A stretch of DNA of 32,000 bases from an uncultured bacterium. Its GTDB lineage: Bacteria > Patescibacteriota > CPR2 > UBA1875 > CAIMLA01. Shown piece by piece: positions 7,510-15,893 of this stretch. Made by a program: the position numbers and the translations under genes. The notes beneath the pieces are model-generated. The model made no database searches and was not told the origin of the DNA. It saw only the letters and a program-made list of their open reading frames with translations. Within the stretch, counting starts at the first letter, position 1; each line of letters starts with the position of its first letter. The stretch is from the NCBI GenBank assembly GCA_903842085.1, contig CAIMLA010000018.1, forward strand, positions 1 through 32,000, given 5' to 3'.

Positions 7510-9117
7510 ATGGCTAAAGAAACAAAATACATTTTCGTAACAGGTGGAGTTTTATCCGGCCTCGGCAAGGGTATCTTTGCTGCCTCACTAGGCAACATCT
7601 TAAAAAGCCGAGGTTTTTCTGTTAACTTACAAAAATGCGACCCTTATTTAAATGTCGACGCTGGGACTTTGAACCCAGGTGAGCATGGAGAGGTCTTTGT
7701 TACCGATGATGGGGCCGAGACTGATCTTGATATTGGACATTATGAGAGATTTATTGATCGAAACCTAACCAAGGCTTCATCAGTGATGAGCGGAAAAATA
7801 TACACAGAAGTCTTAGAAGATGAACGAAAAGGTAAATACTTGGGGAAGACCGTCCAGGTCATACCTCATATCACTAATAAGATTCAAAAATTTATTGTTG
7901 AGGCTGGAAAAGGAGTCGATATTCACATTGTTGAGATCGGCGGGACCGTCGGCGATTACGAAGGCCTTCATTTTATTGAAGCGATTAGACAAATGCGTCG
8001 CAAGGTTGGGGTTGAGAATGTCTTATATGCACATCTGGTTTACCTCCCTTTCCTTGAAACTTCAAAAGAACTCAAAACAAAACCGGCTCAATCATCTGTC
8101 CGGGACCTTTTGGCTCTTGGAATTCAAGCCCAGATTATTGGTTGTCGGGCCGAACATGATATTCAACAAGAGCATCTTAAAAAAATTGCTTTATTCTCCG
8201 ATGTTGATGAGAGAGCGGTTGTGCCTTTACCAACAATCAGGAGCGTCTATGAAGTGCCAACTAATTTAGAGAAATTTGGACTGGGTGATTTTGTCTGTCA
8301 AAAATTAAACTTGCCGATAAAGAAAAGAACTAGTAATGGCTGGGAAAAGTATTTAGATAACTTAGCTCACGCTGAAGGTGAAGTCAAAATTGGTCTTATC
8401 GCCAAATATATGTCCAATGAGGATACTTACAAAAGTGTCAATGAAGCGATTCAGGCGGCGGCGATCCACAACAAAAAAATGGCGAAGATCGTTTGGATTG
8501 ATGCCGAAAAAGTGGAAAAACATGGAACTAAGGTCTTGGATGAATTGGATGGCATCATTATCCCGGGTGGTTTTGGCAACCGAGGGACGGAAGGAAAAAT
8601 ACTTGCTTGTAAATATGCTCGTGAGAAAAATATTCCTTACCTGGGACTCTGTTTAGGGATGCAAGTTGCTGTTATCGAGTTTGCCCGCAATGTCTTAAAC
8701 TATAAGGATGCCAATAGTGCCGAGTTTGACCGTGATTCAAAACATGACGTTATTCATATTATGCCAGAACAACGAACCTGTCTGGATGAGGAAAACTTTG
8801 GGGCGACAATGCGTCTCGGGGCCTTTCCTTGTCTTTTAGCCAAAGGTTCAAAGTCCTACACCCTTTATGGTCAAGACAAAATTAGTGAAAGGCATCGCCA
8901 TCGCTACGAATTTAATAATGATTATCGCAAAGACTTTACAAAGGCTGGCTTAATGATCGTCGGCACTTCACCAAACAATCATCTCGTTGAAGTAATCGAA
9001 TTGCCCTTACACCCGTTTTTTGTAGGAGTCCAATTTCACCCAGAATTTAAATCAAGACCCGATAGACCACATCCACTTTTTGATGGCTTTATCAAAGCCT
9101 GTCTCAATCAATCGTAA
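7510..9117 (+). CDS. pyrG: CTP synthase (glutamine-hydrolysing)
   Basis: 535 aa, normal family length. It converts UTP, ATP and glutamine to CTP, the last step of de novo pyrimidine nucleotide synthesis. The N-terminal synthetase domain begins [16 protein letters not shown] (phosphate-binding loop) and carries the CTP/UTP-site sequences [24 protein letters not shown] and [11 protein letters not shown]. The C-terminal class I amidotransferase has the nucleophile Cys381 in GLCLGMQ and the HPEF His-Glu pair near the end. ATG 7510 matches the family start; an in-frame GTG at 7468 would add 14 residues encoded by the leader hairpin and is less likely. No Shine-Dalgarno is visible. Confidence 0.97.
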   Translation: MAKETKYIFVTGGVLSGLGKGIFAASLGNILKSRGFSVNLQKCDPYLNVDAGTLNPGEHGEVFVTDDGAETDLDIGHYERFIDRNLTKASSVMSGKIYTEVLEDERKGKYLGKTVQVIPHITNKIQKFIVEAGKGVDIHIVEIGGTVGDYEGLHFIEAIRQMRRKVGVENVLYAHLVYLPFLETSKELKTKPAQSSVRDLLALGIQAQIIGCRAEHDIQQEHLKKIALFSDVDERAVVPLPTIRSVYEVPTNLEKFGLGDFVCQKLNLPIKKRTSNGWEKYLDNLAHAEGEVKIGLIAKYMSNEDTYKSVNEAIQAAAIHNKKMAKIVWIDAEKVEKHGTKVLDELDGIIIPGGFGNRGTEGKILACKYAREKNIPYLGLCLGMQVAVIEFARNVLNYKDANSAEFDRDSKHDVIHIMPEQRTCLDEENFGATMRLGAFPCLLAKGSKSYTLYGQDKISERHRHRYEFNNDYRKDFTKAGLMIVGTSPNNHLVEVIELPLHPFFVGVQFHPEFKSRPDRPHPLFDGFIKACLNQS

Positions 9118-9160
9118 TTATTGACTTATAACTTCTTCTATAATAAAGTAAGAAATGTAA

Positions 9161-9190
9161 TATAATTCATACTTTTAGAAGGAGTTAACT
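9161..9190 (+). promoter_or_regulatory. -10 box and ribosome binding site of the AbrB-exporter operon
   Basis: A perfect TATAAT (9161-9166) lies 25 nt before the ATG, but I see no good -35 at the right distance. A second TATAAT (9139-9144) follows TTGACT (9121-9126) at only 12 nt. GAAGGAG (9178-9184) is a clear Shine-Dalgarno, 6 nt before the start. The AT-rich, repeated TATAAT-containing stretch would be a natural autoregulatory site for AbrB. Confidence 0.4.
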
Positions 9191-9451
9191 ATGAAAAGTG
9201 CCAATCAAAAATTTTGGGGGAATAGTACGGTTGGGGAAAAAGGACAAATAGTCATCCCGGCCAACGCCCGAAAGGATTTTGGTTTAACAACTGGAGACCA
9301 AGTAGTTGTTTTTGGAAATGACAAAATAATGCACGTCGTGAAAGCGGATCAGCTTGATCTTGTCTTTGATACGGTCGCTGAGTGCTTTAGCGAAAAACTA
9401 GAACTAATTCGGACCGATATTAAGAAAGGCCTAAAGGAGGACCAAGAATGA
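9191..9451 (+). CDS. AbrB/SpoVT-type DNA-binding regulator
   Basis: 86 aa. Residues about 10-55 form the AbrB swapped-hairpin domain: STVGEKGQIVIPANARKDFG is followed by TGDQVVVFG. These proteins bind DNA as dimers or tetramers, usually near their own promoter. The C-terminal 35 residues are helical and charged, and may sense a ligand or extend the dimer. The stop overlaps the start of the exporter gene (ATGA), so it is very likely the local regulator of that transporter. A toxin-antitoxin role is less likely because no toxin follows. Confidence 0.85.
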   Translation: MKSANQKFWGNSTVGEKGQIVIPANARKDFGLTTGDQVVVFGNDKIMHVVKADQLDLVFDTVAECFSEKLELIRTDIKKGLKEDQE

Positions 9452-11184
9452 AATGGATTACAGAAAAAAATAGAAAATGGTGGACTCTGGGGGTGCTCTG
9501 TTTTACTCTTCTGATGATCGTTCTAGACGGCAACGTCGTCAATCTTGCCATCCCGAGAATCCTAGTCGACTTTAAGGCTTCTATTTCTCAGATTGAGTGG
9601 GTTAGCAATGCCTATCTTTTAACTTTCGCCATCTTGTTAATCCCATTAGGACGACTTGGTGATGAGATCGGTCGGAAAAAAGTTTTTATTACCGGTCTAT
9701 TTATTTTTGTTATCGGGTCTCTATTATGCGGCTTGTCTCAAAACATAAATCAATTAATATTATTTAGAGTTTTCCAAGGAGTTGGTGGAGCGGCAATGAT
9801 GCCAGCCACACTGTCACTGATCGCGGCTAATTTTGCTAAGAAAGAACGTGGCATTGCGATGGGGCTATGGGGCGGAGTCGCTGGGTTAAGTATTGTTATT
9901 GGTCCAATCTTAGGAGGATATCTGACAGATAAAGGCTTGGGTGCGGCTTTAAATTCTTTCTTGCAAATCAGTGAATACTGGCGCTATGTTTTTTATATTA
10001 ATTTACCAATCGGTATTATCGCGACAATCCTGGCCTTCCTTGTAATTAAAGAATCTAAAGATAAAGAAAGAACTCACAAATATGATTTTTTAGGCATTCT
10101 CTTGTCAGCGGGGACGATTTTTTCACTAACCTTTGCCTTTATCGAGGGACAAAAGTATGGCTGGTGGCAGGTTAATGACGCCCTAATTATCTTTGGCCAA
10201 AAAATACATTTTGGGAATGTTAGTATCATCCCCGCTTTGTTTGCCTTATCGGCGATCTTTGGTCTAATGTTTTATTTCCACGAGCGTCATTTTACGAAAG
10301 ATCCAATTGTTGATTTGAAAATGTTTAAAAATAGAAATTATTCTGTAGGCACAATTGCGACGGCAATATTAAGCTTCTCCATGATGGGCTCCTTCTTTTT
10401 ATTACCCCTATTCCTACAATCAGTTTTGGGTTTTGCGCCAATAAAAACAGGACAAACCCTCCTTCCATTCGCTTTTACGATCATGTTAGTAGCGCCTTTT
10501 GCGGGCAAGCTTTCAGACAAGATAGGGCCTAAGTATATTATTATCACCGGGATGGCGATTATGGCGGTCGGCTCCTATTATATCGGTCATTTTCGAGTCG
10601 ATACTCAGATTCATGATTTGATCTTACCCTTTATTATCATGGGTATTGGGATGGGGCTATCACAAGCACCCCTTACCAATATTACCCTCTTTGATATCCC
10701 CGAAGATGAAGTGGGGGGCGCCTCTGGTGTGGTCACGACAGCTCGCCAAATTGGAGCGGTGATGGGCATAGCCATTCTTGGGGCTTTTTTGCAGACGATG
10801 ATCGCCAGCAATATCAAAATAAACGTCAATCAGATCAGCGGATTACCTGAAGTTGCAAAAAATGCCATTATCGAGGAAACAAAGTCTCAAGGCTTCTCAG
10901 AGAATCGAGCTAAAGTAGAGGCGCAGTTGCAAAGTATGCTAAAACAGCCACAGCCTAGTGCTCCTTCAACTAACGATCCTTCGATCTTAGCAAAAATTGC
11001 AGCACAACAAAAAGCCCTGGCCGAAAAGTTCTTACAAATTGGGAAAGATATTGAATATGCAATTAAGAGTAGTTTTGTGACGAGCATTAATAATACCTTT
11101 TACATCTCGGCGGGGATTGCTTTTCTTGGAATGATTGTTGCTCTTTTCTTTCGTAACCCGGTCGTTAAAACAGCAAAAAAATAA
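9448..11184 (+). CDS. MFS multidrug exporter, DHA2 family (14 transmembrane segments)
   Basis: 578 aa. A proton-driven drug efflux pump of the EmrB/QacA type. The first helix ends with LDGNVVNLAIPRI (DHA2 motif D1), loop 2-3 has motif A as GRLGDEIGRKK, and motif C appears as GPILGGYLTD. A stretch of about 70 residues rich in Gln, Pro and Ser before the last helix is long and hydrophilic, an unusual external loop for the family. Translation is coupled to the AbrB gene by a 4-nt overlap. Substrates cannot be predicted; export of antibiotics or host compounds is an inference. Confidence 0.9.
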   Translation: MKWITEKNRKWWTLGVLCFTLLMIVLDGNVVNLAIPRILVDFKASISQIEWVSNAYLLTFAILLIPLGRLGDEIGRKKVFITGLFIFVIGSLLCGLSQNINQLILFRVFQGVGGAAMMPATLSLIAANFAKKERGIAMGLWGGVAGLSIVIGPILGGYLTDKGLGAALNSFLQISEYWRYVFYINLPIGIIATILAFLVIKESKDKERTHKYDFLGILLSAGTIFSLTFAFIEGQKYGWWQVNDALIIFGQKIHFGNVSIIPALFALSAIFGLMFYFHERHFTKDPIVDLKMFKNRNYSVGTIATAILSFSMMGSFFLLPLFLQSVLGFAPIKTGQTLLPFAFTIMLVAPFAGKLSDKIGPKYIIITGMAIMAVGSYYIGHFRVDTQIHDLILPFIIMGIGMGLSQAPLTNITLFDIPEDEVGGASGVVTTARQIGAVMGIAILGAFLQTMIASNIKINVNQISGLPEVAKNAIIEETKSQGFSENRAKVEAQLQSMLKQPQPSAPSTNDPSILAKIAAQQKALAEKFLQIGKDIEYAIKSSFVTSINNTFYISAGIAFLGMIVALFFRNPVVKTAKK

Positions 11185-11189
11185 TCTGG

Positions 11190-11195
11190 TACAAT
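11190..11195 (+). promoter_or_regulatory. -10 box placing the mRNA start at ATG 11202
   Basis: TACAAT ends exactly 6 nt before ATG 11202. There is no convincing -35 and no Shine-Dalgarno. The ATG at 11196 directly abuts the -10 and would not be transcribed from this promoter, so it favours 11202 as the start. Confidence 0.4.
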
Positions 11196-11201
11196 ATGTC
11201 T

Positions 11202-11663
11202 ATGCGTGATGACAAATGGCTATTTTCAAAACTAGACGAGGTCTGGGATAATTATTTCCCCGATGTGCCTCAAGACAATGAGGTTTGTATTGTCTGGGGG
11301 CGAAAAGCCAGAAACCGACTTGGCTCAATTAAGAGGGGACAAAAACTCATTAATAGTCATCCTGAGACTATTATTACGATCAATGGTTTGTTTAAAGATC
11401 AAAATATTCCAGAATTTATTGTGACGGGAACGATTGCCCACGAATTAGTTCATTATACTCATGGCTTTCATTCACCCTTAGAGAAGCAATACCAAACCCC
11501 GCATGCAGGCGGAATCGTGAGTCAGGAGCTAAGAAATAGAGGCTTAGAAGAGGCATTAAAAAAACAAAAAAAATGGCTGAAGGAAAACTGGGAAGGATAT
11601 GTTAAGGAAAAATTACCCAGGAAAACTAGAGCCAGAAGAAGGGTTGTGTTCAAATGGATATAG
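11202..11663 (+). CDS. SprT-like zinc metalloprotein
   Basis: 153 aa. The zinc-binding motif is HELVHYTHGFH (HExxH followed by His), preceded by a hydrophobic helix (FIVTGTIA) and followed by a second His in a HAGGIVSQEL segment, the arrangement seen in SprT/Wss1-type domains where a third ligand lies downstream. The tail is strongly basic (residues about 125-150), suggesting nucleic-acid contact. SprT-like proteases in other organisms cut DNA-protein crosslinks; that role here is inference. It overlaps the following MBL gene by 10 nt. The start is chosen from the -10 position; ATG 11196 would add two residues. Confidence 0.65.
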   Translation: MRDDKWLFSKLDEVWDNYFPDVPQDNEVCIVWGRKARNRLGSIKRGQKLINSHPETIITINGLFKDQNIPEFIVTGTIAHELVHYTHGFHSPLEKQYQTPHAGGIVSQELRNRGLEEALKKQKKWLKENWEGYVKEKLPRKTRARRRVVFKWI

Positions 11664-12274
11664 AAATAAAAAAGGTTGTCGTTGGGATCCTAAAAACTAA
11701 TTGTTATATTATTTTTAACAAGAAGACGGTGACGATTATAGACCCCGGTGATGAAGCCGAGAAAATTATTAACTATCTAGAAAAGAAGAAGAATCCAGAC
11801 GTCCAGAATATATTATTGACGCATGCTCACCCAGATCATATTGGGGCGCTCGAAGAGCTTTCAAAAAAATATCCTCAGGCGCGAATATACTTATCACAAA
11901 AGGATATTGATTTTGAAAAAAACAGGACAGAAAAGTCTGTCTATTTTTCGATGGTCTTTCCAAAGGTTAAGGTCAAATTTTTACCGATTTCAGACAAAGA
12001 GATTATTCCCTTTGGAAATGATGAGTTTCGCGTCATCGAAACCCCTGGGCATACCCCAGGCAGCCTCTGTTACTTGATAGCAAATAGTTTATTTTCTGGT
12101 GACACTTTATTCTATCGATCATATGGGATTACTGACTTTCCGGGCGGAGATGATCTGGCGATGAAGGCGAGCTTGAAGAAGTTGTCAAAATTACCCGATG
12201 AGACGATTGTTTATCCCGGTCATTTGCAAAAGACAACCATCGCCGAAGAAAAAGAGTTTGGGTATTTATCGTAA
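11654..12274 (+). CDS. Metallo-beta-lactamase-fold hydrolase (glyoxalase II-like)
   Basis: 206 aa, the size of the short glyoxalase-II-like or YcbL-type hydrolases. The zinc motif THAHPDHIGA (HxHxDH) is intact, with further ligands in ETPGHTPGS and FSGDTLF, and the final YPGH. The N-terminus (VVVGILKTNCYIIF) and the IIDPG strand are typical of this subgroup. Likely a cytoplasmic thioesterase such as hydroxyacylglutathione hydrolase, but the true substrate is unknown. The start overlaps the upstream metalloprotein, implying one transcript. Confidence 0.85.
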   Translation: MDIEIKKVVVGILKTNCYIIFNKKTVTIIDPGDEAEKIINYLEKKKNPDVQNILLTHAHPDHIGALEELSKKYPQARIYLSQKDIDFEKNRTEKSVYFSMVFPKVKVKFLPISDKEIIPFGNDEFRVIETPGHTPGSLCYLIANSLFSGDTLFYRSYGITDFPGGDDLAMKASLKKLSKLPDETIVYPGHLQKTTIAEEKEFGYLS

Positions 12275-12286
12275 ATTTGCTAAAAT
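12258..12286 (+). promoter_or_regulatory. Promoter of tRNA-Pro
   Basis: TTGGGT (12258-12263), 17 nt and TAAAAT (12281-12286) overlap the last codons of the MBL gene. The transcript would start near 12293 and include a 7-bp hairpin (12302-12308 with 12316-12322) in the precursor leader, upstream of the mature tRNA end. Confidence 0.45.
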
Positions 12287-12333
12287 ACAGCTACATTTGA
12301 ACGCTAAATCCACAGTTTAGCGGGAGATGACGT

Positions 12334-12410
12334 CGGGGTGTAGCGCAGCTCGGTAGCGCGCGTCGTTCGGGACGATGAGGTCGTGGGTTCAAATCCCGCC
12401 ACCCCGACCA
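12334..12410 (+). tRNA. tRNA-Pro (anticodon CGG)
   Basis: A 77-nt cloverleaf: 7-bp acceptor stem (CGGGGTG with CACCCCG), D stem GCGC with GCGC, anticodon stem CGTCG with CGATG and loop TTCGGGA, so the anticodon CGG is at 12368-12370. The T arm is GTGGG-TTCAAAT-CCCGC, the discriminator is A, and CCA is encoded. It reads CCG codons. There is no intron. Confidence 0.95.
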
Positions 12411-12423
12411 TAATATTTCAAGA

Positions 12424-12452
12424 CAGCCCCAGGCTGAGCTACTTTTACTTTA
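12424..12452 (+). terminator. Weak terminator after tRNA-Pro
   Basis: A 5-bp stem (12424-12428 with 12432-12436) with a 3-nt loop is followed by a T-rich but interrupted run. It lies 14 nt after the tRNA, so a termination role is reasonable; the short stem keeps confidence low. Confidence 0.35.
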
Positions 12453-12475
12453 TTCTATAATAATTATAAATTGAT

Positions 12476-12661
12476 GTGTCAGAAAGAAATAATTACGATA
12501 TATACGCTGATAGCTCGATTGAGCCCAGAAAAGATTGCAACAGTCTTGAAGAAGATGAATTAAGGAAAATGCCTAACGACAATTTTTTCAAAAAAGGGCA
12601 AAAGACAAGGAAGATCTTAGAAGCTTTGGTTCAAGCTCAAGCAAATCAAGACATGGCCTGA
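12476..12661 (+). CDS. Small hypothetical protein, 61 aa
   Basis: Start GTG 12476, five nt after TATAAA (12465-12470) and near a TATAAT (12456-12461), which would fit a nearly leaderless mRNA. The product is charged and hydrophilic, with an acidic first half and a helical end (RKILEALVQAQANQ). An ATG at 12474 in another frame would give only 29 residues. No family is recognised and there is no Shine-Dalgarno, so it may not be a real gene. Confidence 0.4.
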   Translation: MSERNNYDIYADSSIEPRKDCNSLEEDELRKMPNDNFFKKGQKTRKILEALVQAQANQDMA

Positions 12662-12745
12662 TAGCTATTTCTAATAGAACGATAAAAACACTAAGAGCAC
12701 TCTATTGGATAAAATTATCTTTTCAAGGTTAATGATTGTTATCTG

Positions 12746-13510
12746 TTAGATAGGATCAACTTTATCGGCCTTTTCCTTTTTTGCTTTCTTTTCAGAATAC
12801 ATATTTTTGTCTGCGAGATGAATCGATTTATCTAATTGCTCAATCTTATGAGCAGTGGCGGCTCCCATAGAAAAAGAAATTGGTTTATGTTGGCTTACTT
12901 TATTATGTTCGATCAATGAAGTTTTTATTCTCTCTTGAATCTGGGCTGCTGTTGGGCTGTCGGTTTCGGGGAGGAGAATAACAAACTCATCTCCACCAAT
13001 ACGGGAGACAGTGTCATCGGCTCGAGTCGCATTCTTTAAAATTCTGCTAGCATCGATTAGTAATTTATCTCCTTGAGCATGTCCCAAGGTATTATTTACT
13101 CTATTCAAGCCATCAATATCGATATAAATGATACTGATTGGCAGGTGTCTCCCTTGTTTTAACCTAGACAACTCATCATTATAAAAATGTCTGCTATACA
13201 GCCCAGTCAATGAGTCCCTTAAGCTTAAGATTTTAAATTTTTCAATAATATTTTTATGGTCTTTGAGTTCACTTAACAAGGGTCTAATGGTAAAGATATA
13301 TATTGGAAAAAAAATTAAGATGATAAGGATGATTGCTTCTATTGCATCATTTTGGAGGATTGCATGTTTTGGCGAAAAACCGACAAAAAAATTAATAAAC
13401 AATTCACCCAAAAAAACCGCGATAAAGGGCGGCAAAGCATAGCGCCAGATTGAAGAGGTAATTGGTTTATCCTCGATTGTTTCTTTATTGAAGTCATTTT
13501 TTGATTTCAC
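12746..13510 (-). CDS. Membrane diguanylate cyclase (GGDEF domain)
   Basis: 254 aa. Two transmembrane helices (about 25-45 and 57-76) hold a short cytoplasmic linker and a GGDEF domain (about 92-245). The active site is canonical GGDEF (172-176) with Asp131 (YIDIDG) for Mg2+, and a product-inhibition I-site RADD (163-166) lies exactly five residues upstream. So it should make c-di-GMP and be feedback-inhibited. No EAL, HD-GYP or PilZ partner is in the window. It starts at GTG 13510, six nt after a -10 TAGAAT (13522-13517) with TTGATC at -35 (13546-13541, 18-nt spacer), so the mRNA should be leaderless. The tail is Lys-rich. Confidence 0.9.
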   Translation of the reverse strand: MKSKNDFNKETIEDKPITSSIWRYALPPFIAVFLGELFINFFVGFSPKHAILQNDAIEAIILIILIFFPIYIFTIRPLLSELKDHKNIIEKFKILSLRDSLTGLYSRHFYNDELSRLKQGRHLPISIIYIDIDGLNRVNNTLGHAQGDKLLIDASRILKNATRADDTVSRIGGDEFVILLPETDSPTAAQIQERIKTSLIEHNKVSQHKPISFSMGAATAHKIEQLDKSIHLADKNMYSEKKAKKEKADKVDPI

Positions 13511-13650
13511 AAAAATATTCTAACATCTGTTATTTAATAAGATCAAGGTTGCCGCTTTTTAAAGAAATTAAAATTATATATTTTTGGCCAAAGCGGTACA
13601 AAGAGAGGTACTTTGTGTTCGTAACCCGGCTAGGACGAATTGCTTAAGGC

Positions 13651-13707
13651 TTGCTCAAAGACTTAAATCTTAATAGAATGTTAAATGCAAACTTTGATGA
13701 TAGGGAG
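13651..13707 (+). promoter_or_regulatory. Promoter and ribosome binding site of the PAP2-like gene
   Basis: TTGCTC (13651-13656), 17 nt, TAGAAT (13674-13679), then AGGGAG (13702-13707). The Shine-Dalgarno sits 5 nt before an ATT codon (13713) that opens the reading frame continuous with the PAP2-like protein. These signals decide the start proposed for that gene. Confidence 0.5.
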
Positions 13708-13712
13708 TAACC

Positions 13713-14744
13713 ATTAAAACCTTAAACCGTTTCTGCCAATATCTTAATAAAAGTAAATTAGGTCCGTACCTAAGGCAAATCAAAAAAACTTTTTTATTAA
13801 TCAATAAAGCCCGTCACCGGGTTTTTCGAGGTAGCAATTTATATTTTTTTGTTTTTCTTTATTTTGCGGTGATTTTAGGCATTATGTTTTATTTCGGTTG
13901 GTGGATATCTCCTGATAGATTCATTATCTTTGGCTTGATCTTAGCGGTCATAGTTGCTAACCCCTTTAAATTTTTAAGAGATTGGTCACCGCTCGTTCTC
14001 TTGTTGCTCGGTTATGAGTTTTTGCGAGGCTTAGCGCCGATGCTCAATGCCAAAGTAAACATTTATCCTTTAATCAATGCCGATAAATTTTTGTTTGGCG
14101 GGCACATACCACCAATCGAATTACAAAAGTGGCTATACGTACCGGGACAACTCCATTATTATGATTTTATTTTTACGGTTTTGTATATGATGCACTTTGC
14201 CTTACCTCTGATCTTTGGTTTCTATCTATGGACAAAAAAAAGAGAGAGATTCTATCATTTTATGATTGCTTTGCTTATTCTGTCCTATATAGGCTTTATT
14301 ACTTATATCCTGTATCCAGCCATGCCGCCTTGGATGGCGGCGGAGAAGGGGATTATTCCTCAGGTTTATAATATTTTTAACCTGGCGGCGGCGAAGTTCT
14401 TTCGGGGAGGCTCTTTGCCGAGTATCTATTGGTTATTCAGCCCAAATCCAGTGGCAGCCATGCCTTCACTTCATGCCGCTTACCCGACCTTGGTCTTTCT
14501 ATACTTAATTAAATATTTCGGGAAAAAAATGTGGTGGTTCATTATCTATGTTTTTGGAGTTTGGTTTGCTATCATTTATTTGGGTCACCATTATGTCATC
14601 GATGCCGTGGTCGGCATCTTATATGCGGTGGCGACTTTCTATGGTGTTGAATTCTTTTTTTCCTGGCGAGAAAAGAAGCATAAAGAAATATTAAAAGCGA
14701 AAGAAAAAAGTCAAAAAAAAGCAAAAGCAGGAACGGAAGAGTAA
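13713..14744 (+). CDS. PAP2-superfamily membrane enzyme, Aur1/inositol-phosphotransferase-like
   Basis: About 343 aa if translation starts at ATT 13713 (numbering below), or 291 aa from GTG 13869. The longer form keeps a basic N-terminus and a full first helix, which the GTG start would cut. There are several transmembrane helices. Lipid-phosphatase-type catalytic motifs are PSLHAAY (His254) and LGHHYVIDAVVG (His292 and Asp297), with an upstream PAMPPW motif typical of the PAP2_3 (Aur1-like) group. These enzymes transfer or remove phospho-head groups on lipids at the outer membrane face; the substrate is unknown. The C-terminus is a Lys-rich cytoplasmic tail. Upstream in frame there is no ATG, GTG or TTG; the frame closes with TAG at 13701. 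Confidence 0.8.
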   Translation: MKTLNRFCQYLNKSKLGPYLRQIKKTFLLINKARHRVFRGSNLYFFVFLYFAVILGIMFYFGWWISPDRFIIFGLILAVIVANPFKFLRDWSPLVLLLLGYEFLRGLAPMLNAKVNIYPLINADKFLFGGHIPPIELQKWLYVPGQLHYYDFIFTVLYMMHFALPLIFGFYLWTKKRERFYHFMIALLILSYIGFITYILYPAMPPWMAAEKGIIPQVYNIFNLAAAKFFRGGSLPSIYWLFSPNPVAAMPSLHAAYPTLVFLYLIKYFGKKMWWFIIYVFGVWFAIIYLGHHYVIDAVVGILYAVATFYGVEFFFSWREKKHKEILKAKEKSQKKAKAGTEE

Positions 14745-14753
14745 CACGTCTAC

Positions 14754-14781
14754 TTGTTTTTGTTATTTATTGAACTAGAAT
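14754..14781 (+). promoter_or_regulatory. Promoter of rmuC giving a leaderless mRNA
   Basis: TTGTTT (14754-14759), a 16-nt spacer and TAGAAT (14776-14781), with exactly 6 nt to ATG 14788. There is no Shine-Dalgarno, so transcription would begin at or within a base of the start codon. Confidence 0.5.
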
Positions 14782-14787
14782 TAGGAT

Positions 14788-15837
14788 ATGAATAACGACT
14801 TAATGATTATTATTGGAATTGTAGTGATCGGTTTTTTAGGTGTCACCTACTTTATCAACAAAAAACTAGCAGAACTAAAAAGTGAAAAACCTGACGACAA
14901 ATCTCTTCTTTTAATTCAACAGCAATTGAATGATGTCTCCAAACAGCTTAATACAGGCATTTTAGAGTCATCCAAGATTATGCAAAAGCAATTTGAGTCT
15001 AGCACTAATATCATTAAGGGTGTGACAGAAAAGCTCTCAAACTTAGAGAATACTAATAAGCAGGTGATGGGGATAGCCGATCAGCTTCAGGGTTTAGAAA
15101 ATGTTTTGAAAAACCCGAAACAAAGAGGAATTTTAGGAGAATATTATTTAGAAACTCTACTGAAAAATCTATTTCAACCCAATCAATACAAAATGCAATA
15201 CAAGTTTAAGGATGGCAATATCGCTGATGCCGTGGTATTTGTTGGTGATAAAATAATACCGATCGACTCCAAGTTCTCATTAGAGAATTACAATAAAATA
15301 TTAGACGAAAAGGACATTTCAAGAAAAGAAATCTTAGAAAAAACCTTTAAGTCAGATTTGAAAAATAGGATCGACGAAACCTCAAAATACATTAAACCCA
15401 AAGAGAACACTTATGATTTCGCCTTTATGTTTATCCCGTCCGAGGGGGTTTATTACGATCTGTTGGTCAATCAGGTCGGGGCGGTCAAGGTCAATACGCG
15501 AGATTTGATTGAATATGCGTTCAAGGAAAGACGAGTAATCATCGTTTCGCCCACTTCGTTTGCGGCTTATTTACAAACCGTTTTACAAGGCTTAAAAGCA
15601 CTGGCGGTCGAGGAGTCAATCAAGGAAATAGTGGATAATATTGGCAAGCTTGGGAACCATCTTAATTCTTACCAGTCCTATTTTCAAAAACTCGGGAGTA
15701 ATTTGTCCACGACGGTGAATATGTATAACAGCGCCAACAAAGAGTTCGGTAAGATTGATAAAGACATTACCAAAATTACAGGTGAATCGATTGATTCTGA
15801 GTTATTGCAGATCGACAAACCCAAAGAAGATGAATAA
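14788..15837 (+). CDS. rmuC: RmuC family protein (DNA recombination-limiting nuclease-like)
   Basis: 349 aa. An N-terminal helix (about 4-23) anchors it to the membrane, followed by a coiled coil (about 40-110) and the RmuC domain (about 115-310). Motifs seen: RGILGEYYLE, ADAVVFVGDKIIPIDSKF with the PD-(D/E)xK-like Asp and Lys, AFMFIPSEGVYYDLL, and VIVSPTSFAAYLQTV. In E. coli, rmuC limits inversion at short inverted repeats; the biochemical activity is only inferred. It is somewhat short compared with E. coli RmuC (about 475 aa), as is usual for small genomes. Confidence 0.9.
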   Translation: MNNDLMIIIGIVVIGFLGVTYFINKKLAELKSEKPDDKSLLLIQQQLNDVSKQLNTGILESSKIMQKQFESSTNIIKGVTEKLSNLENTNKQVMGIADQLQGLENVLKNPKQRGILGEYYLETLLKNLFQPNQYKMQYKFKDGNIADAVVFVGDKIIPIDSKFSLENYNKILDEKDISRKEILEKTFKSDLKNRIDETSKYIKPKENTYDFAFMFIPSEGVYYDLLVNQVGAVKVNTRDLIEYAFKERRVIIVSPTSFAAYLQTVLQGLKALAVEESIKEIVDNIGKLGNHLNSYQSYFQKLGSNLSTTVNMYNSANKEFGKIDKDITKITGESIDSELLQIDKPKEDE

Positions 15838-15881
15838 AGACTAAAAACCAAAAAAAACTATAACACTAATCTTGAAAATGA

Positions 15882-15887
15882 TATAAT
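15882..15887 (+). promoter_or_regulatory. -10 box of the pheST operon
   Basis: TATAAT ends exactly 6 nt before ATG 15894, the first gene of the long pheST run. The -35 region is weak (TATAAC at 15859-15864, 17 nt away). No Shine-Dalgarno lies between, so the operon mRNA is predicted leaderless. No T-box or Phe-rich leader peptide is present. Confidence 0.45.
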
Positions 15888-15893
15888 TTTCCT

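Noticed and set aside
13511-13712. c-di-GMP riboswitch between the GGDEF and PAP2-like genes
   Set aside because: There is a local hairpin (ACAAAG with CTTTGT near 13600-13617), but no GCANNG-type conserved core of a known c-di-GMP aptamer.
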